Below, one piece after another: positions 6,722-15,370 of a stretch of DNA of 17,228 nucleotides (positions are counted from its first letter, which is position 1; every line of letters begins with the position of its first letter). Location: positions 1 through 17,228 of the forward strand of contig PCSF01000009.1 of the NCBI GenBank assembly GCA_002771315.1, read 5' to 3'. Origin of the DNA: Desulfobacterales bacterium CG23_combo_of_CG06-09_8_20_14_all_52_9. GTDB taxonomy: Bacteria > Desulfobacterota > Desulfobacteria > Desulfobacterales > UBA2156. The notes beneath the pieces were generated by a model that saw only the letters and a list, made by a program, of their open reading frames with translations, was not told the origin of the DNA and did no database searches. The translations under genes and the position numbers were made by a program.

Positions 6722-7891
6722 TTATTTTTTCGATGACGCAACAAGAATGCAAAATAACCCCGACCCCAGAATCATGAACCCGGTGCCCACGGAGAAAGCT
6801 TGGCGTAACTGAAAAAAATCCATCGTCAACCCGGCCAGCACCGATCCTGTCAGCATCCCACCACTGTGGGCCATGGTCAAAAGCGCCATGACGGCTCCCA
6901 TGGCCTTCACCTGGTTTCCTTTGAGGACCGCCATTCCCATCAGCGGCGGCATGGAGATTCCGCCTCCCAACCCGAAAAGAATGTTGGCGACAAAAAGATC
7001 CCAGAATCCGCCGGCAAACTGAAAGAGTATCAGCCCGCAGCAGGCGATCCCTCCTCCGGTCACTATCATTCCCTTACGATTCATCCGGTCGGCCAAATAG
7101 CCCATGGGCGTCTGGATGAGGCCGCTGAGAAATACTCCCAGCATGACCAGAACGCCGATGAGGGAACTCGAGACGGAAAACATTTTGGAAGCATAGATGG
7201 GCAGAAACGCCCAGATCACCCCGATGCAGGCGGTGTAAGAAAAACGAAATAAAAAGAGTCCGACCAGGTCCCGATCCGCCAAAAGCCGGCGCCACCCCGC
7301 CGTATTTTTATCAAAGGGCCGGATCGCCTCAGTTCGGGTGGGAGGGAGGAAAAGAAAGCTCAACAAAAAGGCGACAAGTGCCAGGGCGCCCATGATGAAA
7401 AAAGCGGCGTTCAGGCTCCACCGATCATGGATGTACCCCCCAAGGAGAGGCCCGATGCTCAGGCTTAAAAATATCGACATGTTGAATATGCCCATGGTAA
7501 ACGCCTCTCTTCCGGGAGGAGCGATATCCCCCACGTAGGCTTGTACTACCGGCATGATCATGGCCGAGGCGATCCCCTGAAAAAACCGGATGCCGATAAG
7601 GGTAGGGATGTCCCGGGAAAAGGTAAACGCAACCGAGATGAGGGCGTAGGCCAAAAGACCGGCGGTGATAAACGGCTTTCGGCCTTTTTTATCTGAAAGG
7701 CGGCCGAAAAAAGGTAAAAAAAAAGTCCTGGAAAGAGAAAAGGCCCCGAAGATCAGCCCGATGTAAATCCCGCCCGCCCCCAGATCATGCGCGTAAACCG
7801 GCAAAAGCGGAACCACGATTCCGACACCGGTCACGGCGGCGAAAATGGACAAAAAGAGGGTGCCGAAGACCTTTTTATCCAGACCGGTCAA
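6722..7891 (-). CDS. MFS transporter (DHA1-like drug/metabolite exporter)
   Basis: A 389-residue inner-membrane protein with about 12 hydrophobic helices. The first begins within the first ten residues, and motif A, GRLSDKKGRKP (63-73), lies in the loop after helix 2. The pattern fits the major facilitator superfamily, DHA1-like drug:proton antiporters (TetA/MdtG-like). The substrate cannot be read from sequence. The start is TTG, one nucleotide after the TGA stop of the upstream mutase gene, which indicates translational coupling; an N-terminus starting much later would cut into helix 1. It is the last gene of the minus-strand cluster. Only 38 bp separate it from the convergent kinase gene, and I see no hairpin with a T-run there. 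Confidence 0.9.
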   Translation of the reverse strand: MTGLDKKVFGTLFLSIFAAVTGVGIVVPLLPVYAHDLGAGGIYIGLIFGAFSLSRTFFLPFFGRLSDKKGRKPFITAGLLAYALISVAFTFSRDIPTLIGIRFFQGIASAMIMPVVQAYVGDIAPPGREAFTMGIFNMSIFLSLSIGPLLGGYIHDRWSLNAAFFIMGALALVAFLLSFLFLPPTRTEAIRPFDKNTAGWRRLLADRDLVGLFLFRFSYTACIGVIWAFLPIYASKMFSVSSSLIGVLVMLGVFLSGLIQTPMGYLADRMNRKGMIVTGGGIACCGLILFQFAGGFWDLFVANILFGLGGGISMPPLMGMAVLKGNQVKAMGAVMALLTMAHSGGMLTGSVLAGLTMDFFQLRQAFSVGTGFMILGSGLFCILVASSKK

Positions 7892-7892
7892 A

Positions 7893-9269
7893 TCAATCGT
7901 CCCGATGCTCCGGCGGTGGGATTTCTTTCCTGATGGCGGACACGACGGATTCCACGATTTGACGGATTTCGGTCAAACGCGCTTCGGTTTCGGCCTCGAA
8001 TCTTAATACCAGAACGGGTTGGGTGTTGGAGGCCCGTACTAGGCCCCAACCGTCGGGAAAAAGGACCCGGACGCCGTCGATATCGATAATTTGGTAGCGC
8101 TTCCGAAGATAATCGGTGACTTTTTCCACCACGGCAAATTTCAAATCGTCCGGGCATTCCACCCGGATTTCCGGTGTCGTGAAGGTCTTTGGGACATCCG
8201 CCAGCAGGGTGGAGATCTTCCGGTCGGAGGCGGAAAGGATTTCCAGAAGTCGGCATGAAGCATATATGGCGTCGTCGAACCCGAAATATCGGTCTTTGAA
8301 GAATATATGCCCGCTCATCTCGCCCGCCAATTCCGCTTTTTCCACCTTCATCTTGTGCTTGATGAGGGAATGCCCGGTTTTCCACATGATGGCCCGGCCC
8401 CCGTTTTTTTTAATGTCGTCGTAGAGGGTCTTGGAGCATTTCACCTCGGAGATGAAAGTGGCGCCGGGTTTCCTGGAAAGGATCTCCCTAGAAAAAAGGA
8501 TCATGAGCTTATCCCCGTAAATGATGGTCCCGGTCTCGTCTACAATCCCGATCCGGTCGCTGTCTCCGTCGTAACCGATGCCCAATTCGAGATTTTTTTC
8601 TTGAACCAGCGCAATGAGGTCCTTGAGGTTTTTAGCAACGGTGGGGTCGGCTTCATGGTTGGGGAAAGTCCCGTCCATGTCGCAATAAAGGTCATGTACC
8701 TCGCAGCGGAGGGCCTTCAGGATAGGAAGGGCGACGACACCCCCGGTCCCGTTCCCTGCGTCCAGGCCCAACCGAAGCGGGCGTTTGAGGGCGATGTTGC
8801 CGATGACGAATTCCTGGTAAGACGGGATGACATCGATCTGGGATAACGTCCCTTGACCCGTTTCGAAGTCCTCCCTTTGAATGAGACCCAAGATCTTCTT
8901 CAGCTCTTCACCGTAAACAGAGTCGAGGTCCATACAAACCTTGAACCCGTTGTATTCCGGCGGATTGTGGCTGGCGGTGACCATGACCCCGCCTTCTTTT
9001 TTGAGATGTTGGATGGAAAAGTAGAATACAGGGGTCGGGCAGACCCCGATGTCGATGACATCACACCCCGTGGATCGCAGCCCTTCGATAACCCTCTCGG
9101 AATAGGCCTTGGAAGTCACCCGACAATCCCTCCCCACAGTGAGGCGCGATCGGCCATGTCGCTTCAGATAAGTCCCGGCTCCCTTACCGATCTGAACGAT
9201 GTCATCATCGGAAAAATCCTTTCCGGTGATTCCCCGGATGTCGTATTCCCTGAAAATCAATGGGTTCAT
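7893..9269 (-). CDS. Phosphomannomutase/phosphoglucomutase (AlgC/ManB family)
   Basis: A 458-residue alpha-D-phosphohexomutase that interconverts mannose or glucose 6- and 1-phosphates through a phosphoserine, supplying nucleotide sugars for cell-surface polysaccharides. Key motifs: Ser100 in TASHNPPEYNG (phosphoserine loop), GYDGDSDRIG (metal binding), GEMSGH (sugar binding) and RASNTQP (phosphate binding). Length and order match the PMM/PGM branch, such as Pseudomonas AlgC, rather than GlmM. The open frame extends 20 codons upstream, but ATG 9269 follows GGAAGG and begins the standard NPLIFREYDIRG, so that start is used. It lies 17 nt after uppP and one nucleotide before the MFS gene, within a probable operon. 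Substrate preference (mannose, glucose or both) cannot be fixed from sequence. Confidence 0.93.
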   Translation of the reverse strand: MNPLIFREYDIRGITGKDFSDDDIVQIGKGAGTYLKRHGRSRLTVGRDCRVTSKAYSERVIEGLRSTGCDVIDIGVCPTPVFYFSIQHLKKEGGVMVTASHNPPEYNGFKVCMDLDSVYGEELKKILGLIQREDFETGQGTLSQIDVIPSYQEFVIGNIALKRPLRLGLDAGNGTGGVVALPILKALRCEVHDLYCDMDGTFPNHEADPTVAKNLKDLIALVQEKNLELGIGYDGDSDRIGIVDETGTIIYGDKLMILFSREILSRKPGATFISEVKCSKTLYDDIKKNGGRAIMWKTGHSLIKHKMKVEKAELAGEMSGHIFFKDRYFGFDDAIYASCRLLEILSASDRKISTLLADVPKTFTTPEIRVECPDDLKFAVVEKVTDYLRKRYQIIDIDGVRVLFPDGWGLVRASNTQPVLVLRFEAETEARLTEIRQIVESVVSAIRKEIPPPEHRDD

Positions 9270-9286
9270 GTGTACCTTCCTTCTTT

Positions 9287-10111
9287 TTACCTGGTAAGAA
9301 TCAAAACGAGGACCCCCACGACCCAGCAATACGGTGCGAAAACCGAAAGCCTTCCCTGATTCACGAACCGAAGCAGGATTTTCAGGGCAAAGAACCCGGT
9401 GACGGCAGCTGTGGCGGAGCTGAGCAGAAGCATCTTCAACGATACCGGAGATGGAGTCAAGGAAGAACTCAATTGCAGCAGGAGCGCGCCAAAAATGGCG
9501 GGAATCGACAGGAGAAAAGAAAAAGGGCCTGCCGTTTCTCTTTGAACGCCCAGAAGTAAAGCGGTAGAAATGGTTGTTCCGGAGCGGGAAAGCCCAGGAA
9601 GTATCGCCATCCCCTGGGACAATCCGATGATCAGGGCATCCCGGATCGTCATGGCCGCGACGGGGCGTCCGGGTGCGGTCACCCTTCGGGTCAGAAACAG
9701 GAGCAGCCCCGTTACCAGCAGCATGATCCCGGCGACTCGGGTCGTGCCGAAAAGTAAGTCGATTTGGGTGTGGAAAAAAAGTCCCAATACGGCTGTGGGA
9801 ATGGTTCCGAATCCGATAAGGACAAGGATCCGAAAATCCGGATTCTGTTGAAACAGGGAGACGATTCCGCCGGCGTTTCTGACAAGAACGGGAAGCCGAA
9901 TCAAGACAGATGCCAGTCTTTGAAGTTCCTTAAAGAAAACAACGAACACGGCAATAAGGGTACCCACATGAAGGCAGACATCCAAGAGGAGCTGGGGTTC
10001 CTTCATTCCGAAGACGTGCTGGAATAAAACAAGATGTCCGGAACTACTCACCGGTAAAAACTCGGTGAGCCCCTGGACGATGCCCAAGATAAAAATCTCT
10101 AAGGTCTCCAC
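9287..10111 (-). CDS. uppP: Undecaprenyl-diphosphatase UppP (BacA)
   Basis: A 274-residue polytopic membrane phosphatase that recycles undecaprenyl diphosphate to the monophosphate carrier for peptidoglycan and polysaccharide assembly; BacA homologues confer bacitracin tolerance. The N-terminal motif GLTEFLPVSSSGHL (Glu17 being the catalytic-type glutamate) and the second block LPGLSRSGTT are both intact. Length is usual for the family. The start is GTG 10111. Its ribosome binding site AAAGGA is formed by the last codons of rtcB, which ends two nucleotides upstream, so the two are probably translationally coupled. The mutase gene follows after 17 nt, and lipid carrier and sugar-phosphate supply make functional sense together. 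Confidence 0.95.
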   Translation of the reverse strand: METLEIFILGIVQGLTEFLPVSSSGHLVLFQHVFGMKEPQLLLDVCLHVGTLIAVFVVFFKELQRLASVLIRLPVLVRNAGGIVSLFQQNPDFRILVLIGFGTIPTAVLGLFFHTQIDLLFGTTRVAGIMLLVTGLLLFLTRRVTAPGRPVAAMTIRDALIIGLSQGMAILPGLSRSGTTISTALLLGVQRETAGPFSFLLSIPAIFGALLLQLSSSLTPSPVSLKMLLLSSATAAVTGFFALKILLRFVNQGRLSVFAPYCWVVGVLVLILTR

Positions 10112-10113
10112 CG

Positions 10114-11553
10114 TTATCCTTTCACCACGGCCAAGGGCCTTAAGCGGGCGACCTTCTTCGAGAGGCCGGCTCCATGGACTACCTCCACCACCTTGGAAAC
10201 GTCTTTATAGGCTTCGGGCATCTCTTCTCCCAGGGTTCCCCTCCCGCTCCATCGGACCAGGATCCCCTGGTCCTCGAGTTCCCGGTGGATCGACCGTCCC
10301 TTGCTCTTTTTCATGGCTGCTTTTCGACTCAAGACCCGGCCGGCCCCGTGGCAGGTGGATCCGAAGGTCTCCTCCATGGCCTGTTGGGTTCCCACCAGCA
10401 CATAGGAGGCCCGTCCCATGTCTCCGGGAATAAGGATCGGTTGCCCCACCGGGCGATAGGCGGCGCAAAGATCCGGATGGCCGGGCGGAAAGGAACGGGT
10501 GGCGCCTTTCCGGTGCACGCAGACCACGCGGTCTTTGCCGTCTATGACATGGGTTTCCCGCTTGGCGATGTTGTGGGAGACATCGTAGACCAGGTTCATG
10601 GAAAGATCTTTTGGACTGATCCCGAACACCCGATAGAAGACCTCCCGTGAAAGATGCAAAAGGATCTGCCGGTTGGCCCAGGCGTAATTGGCGGCGCACG
10701 CCATGGCATTGAAATATGCCGTCCCTTCTTCCGAACCAATCGGGGCGCAGGCCAGTTGCCGATCCGGCAGCTCGAAATCAAACTTCTTCGAAAGGCGGGT
10801 CATTCGGGCTAAAAAGTCGTCGCACACCTGGTACCCCAGCCCCCTGGAGCCCGAGTGTAGAATCAACGTTACCTGTCCTTCGAAAAGACCGAAAGCCCTG
10901 GCCACGTCCGGATCGAAGATGGTGTCTACGGTTCCCACTTCCAGGAAGTGGTTGCCGGATCCGAGAGTCCCGAGCTGGTTTTTCCCCCTTTCCAGGGCCC
11001 TTTCGCTCAGCGTTTCCGGATCGGCATTTTCCAGACTTCCCCCTTCTTCGGTGTGTTCCAGATCGACATCCTCTCCGTATCCCTGGGACACCGCCCAGCG
11101 GCTCCCCTGGCGAAGGACTTTTTTCTCTTCCTTGGCGGCAAGTTTGATGGACCCGGTGGAACCCACACCGGAAGGGATATGTCGGTAAAGGGCGTTGACC
11201 AGTTCCTCGAGTTTAGAAGTGATGTCGGCCTTGGAAAGGGCGGTTGTGGCCAGTCGCTCCCCGCAGTTGATGTCGTATCCCACCCCGCCGGGGGATATGA
11301 CCCCTTCATCCCAGTCGAAGGCGGCCACGCCGCCGATGGGAAAACCGTACCCCCAGTGGATGTCCGGCATAGCCAAAGATGCTTTCAAGATTCCGGGAAG
11401 CGTGGCCACATTGGCCACCTGTTGCAAAGGCTCGTTATGTTCCTTTCCTGACAGCAGGGAGTCGTCGGAATAGATTATCCCCGGCACTCGCATCTTTCCT
11501 GTGGCGGGAATTTCCCATCGGTATGGGTCGATTCTTTTTACCGTAATCTCCAT
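10114..11553 (-). CDS. rtcB: tRNA-splicing/RNA-repair ligase RtcB
   Basis: A 479-residue GTP- and Mn-dependent RNA ligase that joins 2',3'-cyclic phosphate (or 3'-phosphate) and 5'-OH ends. Visible are Cys97 in GYDINCGER (metal ligand), GSGNHFLEV, HSGSRGLGYQ, YDVSHNIAK, HRKGATRSFPPG, and the guanylated histidine His402 in STCHGAGRVLSRKAA. The C-terminus HGAGLSKKVARLRPLAVVKG is typical. The length equals the archaeal-type enzyme (P. horikoshii, 481) rather than the shorter E. coli form, and the linked archease supports a multiple-turnover, archease-dependent enzyme. The frame extends three codons to a GTG, but ATG 11553 has AGGTG at six-nucleotide spacing. It is 31 nt after archease and 2 nt before uppP. 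No RtcA or RtcR is present. Confidence 0.95.
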   Translation of the reverse strand: MEITVKRIDPYRWEIPATGKMRVPGIIYSDDSLLSGKEHNEPLQQVANVATLPGILKASLAMPDIHWGYGFPIGGVAAFDWDEGVISPGGVGYDINCGERLATTALSKADITSKLEELVNALYRHIPSGVGSTGSIKLAAKEEKKVLRQGSRWAVSQGYGEDVDLEHTEEGGSLENADPETLSERALERGKNQLGTLGSGNHFLEVGTVDTIFDPDVARAFGLFEGQVTLILHSGSRGLGYQVCDDFLARMTRLSKKFDFELPDRQLACAPIGSEEGTAYFNAMACAANYAWANRQILLHLSREVFYRVFGISPKDLSMNLVYDVSHNIAKRETHVIDGKDRVVCVHRKGATRSFPPGHPDLCAAYRPVGQPILIPGDMGRASYVLVGTQQAMEETFGSTCHGAGRVLSRKAAMKKSKGRSIHRELEDQGILVRWSGRGTLGEEMPEAYKDVSKVVEVVHGAGLSKKVARLRPLAVVKG

Positions 11554-11584
11554 GGGGCACACCTGTCATGGTTTGTCATGAGCG

Positions 11585-12022
11585 TTACACGTCAAATATG
11601 ACTTTCGCCTCCCAACCGGAGGGAGTCCGGTTGACCTGGATCTGATGATAGGTCACCGCTTTGATATCGTTTTGAATCAGATGGCGCCCCGGGTCGTAAG
11701 GGTACACCCACACCGTTGCCGAAAGGCGATGTTCGTCAAGGGCCGTGACATCGGCCTTTTGTACCAGAAGCCCCCTTCCTGTCCAAAAATAAAGAAGCTC
11801 CCGCAACCAGATGACCATCAAGTCGGCCCGGTCTTCTCCTTCAAGCTGGAGGGTCTTAATGCTTCCCTTTCCCGACGCTCTCCCTTCCACGAGGAGGGCA
11901 AAAAGCGCTCGGGCGGCAGTTTCATAAAGGGCTTTTTCCGTGGGAGCGAAGATTAAAATTCCCAGGTCGGCGGTGTGATCGATGACTCGATACCCTGCCT
12001 TTTGGGCCCTTGGTTGGTTCAT
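11585..12022 (-). CDS. Archease, RtcB-activating protein
   Basis: A 145-residue archease. In characterised systems archease accelerates RtcB guanylation and turnover and broadens its NTP use. The N-terminal DHTADLGI (Asp15, Asp19 region), the central EDRADLMVIWLRELLYFW, and the C-terminal IKAVTYHQIQV...GWEAKVIFDV are full family signatures, including acidic residues that form the metal site. Its ATG overlaps the TGA stop of the upstream moeA-PBP gene (ATGA, 12019-12022), a strong sign of coupled translation, and rtcB follows 31 nt later. Length is normal, and nothing is missing. Confidence 0.95.
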   Translation of the reverse strand: MNQPRAQKAGYRVIDHTADLGILIFAPTEKALYETAARALFALLVEGRASGKGSIKTLQLEGEDRADLMVIWLRELLYFWTGRGLLVQKADVTALDEHRLSATVWVYPYDPGRHLIQNDIKAVTYHQIQVNRTPSGWEAKVIFDV

Positions 12023-13947
12023 ATAATATACTCTCCGGTACGCCTTGTCGAATACCCTCCCAAGCTTTCCACGCGATTTTTGAATTCGGACGAAGAGATG
12101 ATCTCTAAAAGGGCACGGATCTTATTGGATTCGAAGTGTTCCTGGGGAATGATCAGATCGTACTGCTCGGTCACCACAGGGATGAAATCGAGTCCCAAAG
12201 CCTTTGCCGCCGAGAAGATGCCCAGCCCCACATCCGCCGCACCGCTTTGCACGGCCACGGCCACGGCCATGTGGGTATATTCTTCGGTGGCATACCCGTT
12301 GATCTGTTCAGAACGGATTCCCTGTTCTTGCAACCGGTAATCCAGCAGAACCCGGGTTCCGGACCCGGATTGACGGTTGATAAACACCACATCCTTCCGG
12401 GTCAGATCCTTTATCCCTTTGACTTTTTTGGGGTTCCCTTTGGGGAGGATGAATCCTTGATCCCGGAAGACGAGCTGGACTACCCGGACCGGGATTTCCG
12501 GAAGCAGTCGACGGATGTAAGAAAGATTATAGGAACCATCCGATGGGTCCAAAAGGTGCGAGCCGGCCACATGACAGACGCCGCGCTTGATGGCCATCAG
12601 GCCTCCCATGCTCCCCACATGGCTTGAAGACAGCGAGAAGGCGGGATATCGAGCCTTGATCCGGTCGGCCAACACGTCCAGGGTGTTGTCGTGGCTTCCC
12701 ACTGCCACAATGGTATTTTCCAGCGCCGGAAGGGGCCGCAACAGCTCCGCTCGAACCGGCTCCTGTTCTTTGATTCCCTCCACATGATTGGGGATGCGGA
12801 TGATGCCGTCGGCTTCAGTCAAAGAGGTGATGCATCCGGCCCCCCGGGGAAGGGGTGTGGCCACCAGGGCATCTCCCACTTTCCCGATCTTCACCCGCAC
12901 AAACTCTTCCAGGCCCAACTTGGAGGTGATTTTACGGGTAGGCTTGACCAGAACCGTCTCACGCCTCCGTTCTTCCTGCCCCAGCATTCTGCAGATGAGC
13001 GGACCGATAAACTCCTCGAAAGCGATGATGGCCGAAACCGAATACCCCGGCACTCCGAAAACAGGCTTTCCGCTCACTTGCCCGATGACGATGGGTTTCC
13101 CCGGCATGATGGTGACCCCATGCACCAGAACCTTTCCCAGGTCGGCGATCACGAGCCTGGAGTAGTCCTCGGATCCGGCGGAGGACCCGCCCCCGATCAA
13201 GACGATGTCAAAATCCCCCTGAATGCCGTCTTGGACGGCCTTCCGGATCGTGCCGATGTCGTCTTCGAGCATCTCATGCCGAACGAATGTTCCTCCCCAT
13301 TCCTCGATGAGCTTTCCCAAGACGAAGGAGTTGGTTTCCAGGACCTGACCGGGGCGGACCGATTCGAGAGGGACTTTCCGCCAGTCCACCAGTTCGGAGC
13401 CTGTGGGGATGATGAGGACCCTGGGCTTGGGTTTCACCGGAACCGAAAAAATACCTCCGGAAAGGAGCGCCCCCACGCAATAAGGGGTGACTCGATGGTT
13501 CTGGGGGAACAACAGCTCCGTTGCCACAATGTCTTCCCCCACTTTTCGGACATGCTGGAAGGGGAAGACCGGGGCTTCGATTTCAATCCGGTCTTCTCCC
13601 GTCTCCCGGACATGCTCGATCATGATGACAGCGTTGGTTCCCGGAGGAAGGACATGCCCGGTGTTTACATAAAAGGCTTCTTTTCCGATGATGAATTCTT
13701 TGGGGGATGTTTCACCGGCTCCATAGGTCTTTTCAGCTTCCACAGCCACCCCGTCCATGGCGGCAAGGTGTGCATCCGGAGAGGAAATCTGAGCAAAGAC
13801 CGGCTCGCCCAAGACCCTCCCCACCGCATCCGGTGTCGACACCCATTCGCACGGCACTTTTTTGGGCTCCGGAAACATCTCAAACAGGATCTTCCGGGCT
13901 TCTTCCAATGTCTTCATTTGAAGATAGACGTTTCGGTCTTTTTTCAT
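12019..13947 (-). CDS. MoeA with C-terminal PBP-like domain (molybdopterin molybdenumtransferase fusion)
   Basis: A 642-residue cytosolic fusion. Residues about 11-405 are MoeA, which inserts molybdate or tungstate into adenylated molybdopterin. The E. coli active-site equivalents are present: Asp65 (AAMDGVAV), Glu185 (PTGSELV), Asp229/230 (LEDD) and Asp261 (GSEDY). Pro300 is kept, but the second proline of the usual LPGNPVS motif is serine (VPGYSVS). Residues about 411-642 form a PBP-like (LysR-substrate/periplasmic-binding-like) domain, with RQSGSGTRVLLDYRL and a VAVAVQSGAADVGLG segment, which may bind an oxyanion such as molybdate or tungstate; that ligand is inferred. There is no signal peptide, so the domain acts inside the cell. 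ATG 13947 follows GGGAGG at good spacing. It lies 46 nt after the first moeA and overlaps archease by 4 nt. Confidence 0.92.
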   Translation of the reverse strand: MKKDRNVYLQMKTLEEARKILFEMFPEPKKVPCEWVSTPDAVGRVLGEPVFAQISSPDAHLAAMDGVAVEAEKTYGAGETSPKEFIIGKEAFYVNTGHVLPPGTNAVIMIEHVRETGEDRIEIEAPVFPFQHVRKVGEDIVATELLFPQNHRVTPYCVGALLSGGIFSVPVKPKPRVLIIPTGSELVDWRKVPLESVRPGQVLETNSFVLGKLIEEWGGTFVRHEMLEDDIGTIRKAVQDGIQGDFDIVLIGGGSSAGSEDYSRLVIADLGKVLVHGVTIMPGKPIVIGQVSGKPVFGVPGYSVSAIIAFEEFIGPLICRMLGQEERRRETVLVKPTRKITSKLGLEEFVRVKIGKVGDALVATPLPRGAGCITSLTEADGIIRIPNHVEGIKEQEPVRAELLRPLPALENTIVAVGSHDNTLDVLADRIKARYPAFSLSSSHVGSMGGLMAIKRGVCHVAGSHLLDPSDGSYNLSYIRRLLPEIPVRVVQLVFRDQGFILPKGNPKKVKGIKDLTRKDVVFINRQSGSGTRVLLDYRLQEQGIRSEQINGYATEEYTHMAVAVAVQSGAADVGLGIFSAAKALGLDFIPVVTEQYDLIIPQEHFESNKIRALLEIISSSEFKNRVESLGGYSTRRTGEYII

Positions 13948-13993
13948 CAATACCTCCCAAAGAATTCAAATGGGGTGTCTTGCGACGTTTCTG

Positions 13994-15223
13994 CTAGACG
14001 GGGAAGACCTCGACTTGGACTCCCTCGTCCAACCCCTCGGTGTTCATGGGGATGGCGATCAGCCCGTCGGCTTTGACCATGGTGTGGATCAGTCCGGATT
14101 TTCCCAGGATGGGGTCGGCCCAAAGGGAGCCTTCCTTTTGAAGGAGTCGAACCCGGATATAATCGACCCTGCCCTGGGCCGAAGCCAGATTCCGGGTCAA
14201 TTTCGCCGGAATCCCGAATGCCCCTTTTCGGCTTTGTGAAAAACCGGCCAGAGATTCCAGAAAGGGTCGGACCACCACGACAAAAACGATCATGGCTGAA
14301 ACGACATGACCGGGGAGCCCCCAAAATATTTTTCCGCCCACTTGGGCCAAAATGGTGGGTTTTCCGGGGCTGATAGGGATGCCGTGAACCAGGATTTTGG
14401 AGTGCGGCAGGCGGGAAAGGATCTCGACGGTCAAATCGCGGGTTCCCATGGAGCTTCCTCCGGAAAGAAGAACCGCATCGGACTCTTCGAGGGCCTGGGA
14501 ACAACGGGTGAAAAGCGATTCATAATCGTCCTTAACGATCCCGAACATCACCGGAATTCCTCCGCTCTTGGTCACGAGACCCGACAGTGTATAACTGTTG
14601 ATGTCTCGCAGCTGCCCGAAGGAAGGGGTTTGATCGATGGGCACGATTTCATCCCCGGTGGAAATAATCCCGACACGGGGCTTATTAAAGACCGGAACGG
14701 ACCGGACCCCGAAAGCGGCCAAGAGACCGGCTTCCTGGGGTCGAATGCGGTTTCCCGCGGCAAGGATCGTTTCGGATTCCTTGAAATCTTCTCCGGCCAG
14801 GATGACGTTTTGACCGGGCGCGACACTCTTAAAAACCTCGATGGCGTGATCGTCGAGTTTTTCCGTGTGTTCGATCATCACCACGCTGTCGGTCCCCGTA
14901 GGAAGCATCCCGCCGGTGGGAATGTAGGCGGTCTCGCCGGGACCCACTGCAAAATCCGGCGGCCGGCCCATGAAAACCTCACCTTTCACGGTGAGGTATC
15001 CGGGATTCGATTCCGTGGCACCGAAGGTGGAAGCAGCCTTGACGACGTAACCGTCCACGACGGATCGGGCAAATTCCGGAAGGTTTTGATCGGCGATTAC
15101 ATCTTTGGCCAAAATCCGGTCAAGGGCCTCGGCAAGGGAAACCGTTTCGGTTCCGGTTGCTGCAAATTCGGTCGTATATTCCAAAACCCGTTCCAGGGGT
15201 GTGACCTGAAAGAATTCTTTCAT
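13994..15223 (-). CDS. moeA: Molybdopterin molybdenumtransferase MoeA (stand-alone paralogue)
   Basis: A 409-residue MoeA without extra domains, acting in the last step of Moco or Wco synthesis. It begins with the standard MKEFFQVTPLERVLE. Conserved sites are Asp57 (SVVDGYVV), Glu192 (STGDEIV), Asp232/233 (VKDD) and Asp263 (GTRDL). Pro304 of the LPG turn is kept, but the second proline of LPGNPVS is valine (LPGHVVS). The frame extends to GTG 15280, but a candidate -10 lies within that extension and homologues start at MKEFF, so ATG 15223 is chosen. Two MoeA paralogues side by side are common in anaerobes that may use both Mo and W, so division of labour between metals is plausible but unproven. 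It is probably the first gene of the seven-gene operon. Confidence 0.93.
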   Translation of the reverse strand: MKEFFQVTPLERVLEYTTEFAATGTETVSLAEALDRILAKDVIADQNLPEFARSVVDGYVVKAASTFGATESNPGYLTVKGEVFMGRPPDFAVGPGETAYIPTGGMLPTGTDSVVMIEHTEKLDDHAIEVFKSVAPGQNVILAGEDFKESETILAAGNRIRPQEAGLLAAFGVRSVPVFNKPRVGIISTGDEIVPIDQTPSFGQLRDINSYTLSGLVTKSGGIPVMFGIVKDDYESLFTRCSQALEESDAVLLSGGSSMGTRDLTVEILSRLPHSKILVHGIPISPGKPTILAQVGGKIFWGLPGHVVSAMIVFVVVVRPFLESLAGFSQSRKGAFGIPAKLTRNLASAQGRVDYIRVRLLQKEGSLWADPILGKSGLIHTMVKADGLIAIPMNTEGLDEGVQVEVFPV

Positions 15224-15227
15224 CTCG

Positions 15228-15269
15228 GTATGATCCTGATTATAATTCCGGTATGGGCCTGTATGATCC
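15228..15269 (-). promoter_or_regulatory. Candidate promoter/operator before moeA
   Basis: On the minus strand a perfect TATAAT (15239-15244) lies 15 nt before the moeA ATG, without a good -35 at 17 bp. It is bracketed by two exact 9-bp direct repeats, GTATGATCC on the plus strand (15228-15236 and 15261-15269), 33 bp apart, about three helical turns. A second candidate -10, TGTGATACT (extended type), lies further upstream. The arrangement suggests regulated initiation close to the start codon, but the leader from the TATAAT would be very short. Confidence 0.3.
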
Positions 15270-15370
15270 ACAAGTATCACAGTTGTATGGACGATTCAAT
15301 TCGTAGAATGGGGGAAGGATGCCGGCTGCGCAAATGATGATCAAGCTTGTTCGACGGTCCCTTTGTCGGA

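Noticed and set aside
12691..14076. 461-residue plus-strand frame opposite moeA-PBP
   Set aside because: It lies antisense to a clear MoeA fusion, has no family features, and is rich in His/Asp/Gly as expected for a shadow of GC-rich coding DNA.
14306..15337. 343-residue plus-strand frame opposite moeA
   Set aside because: Antisense shadow of the stand-alone MoeA; no ribosome binding site or recognisable motif.
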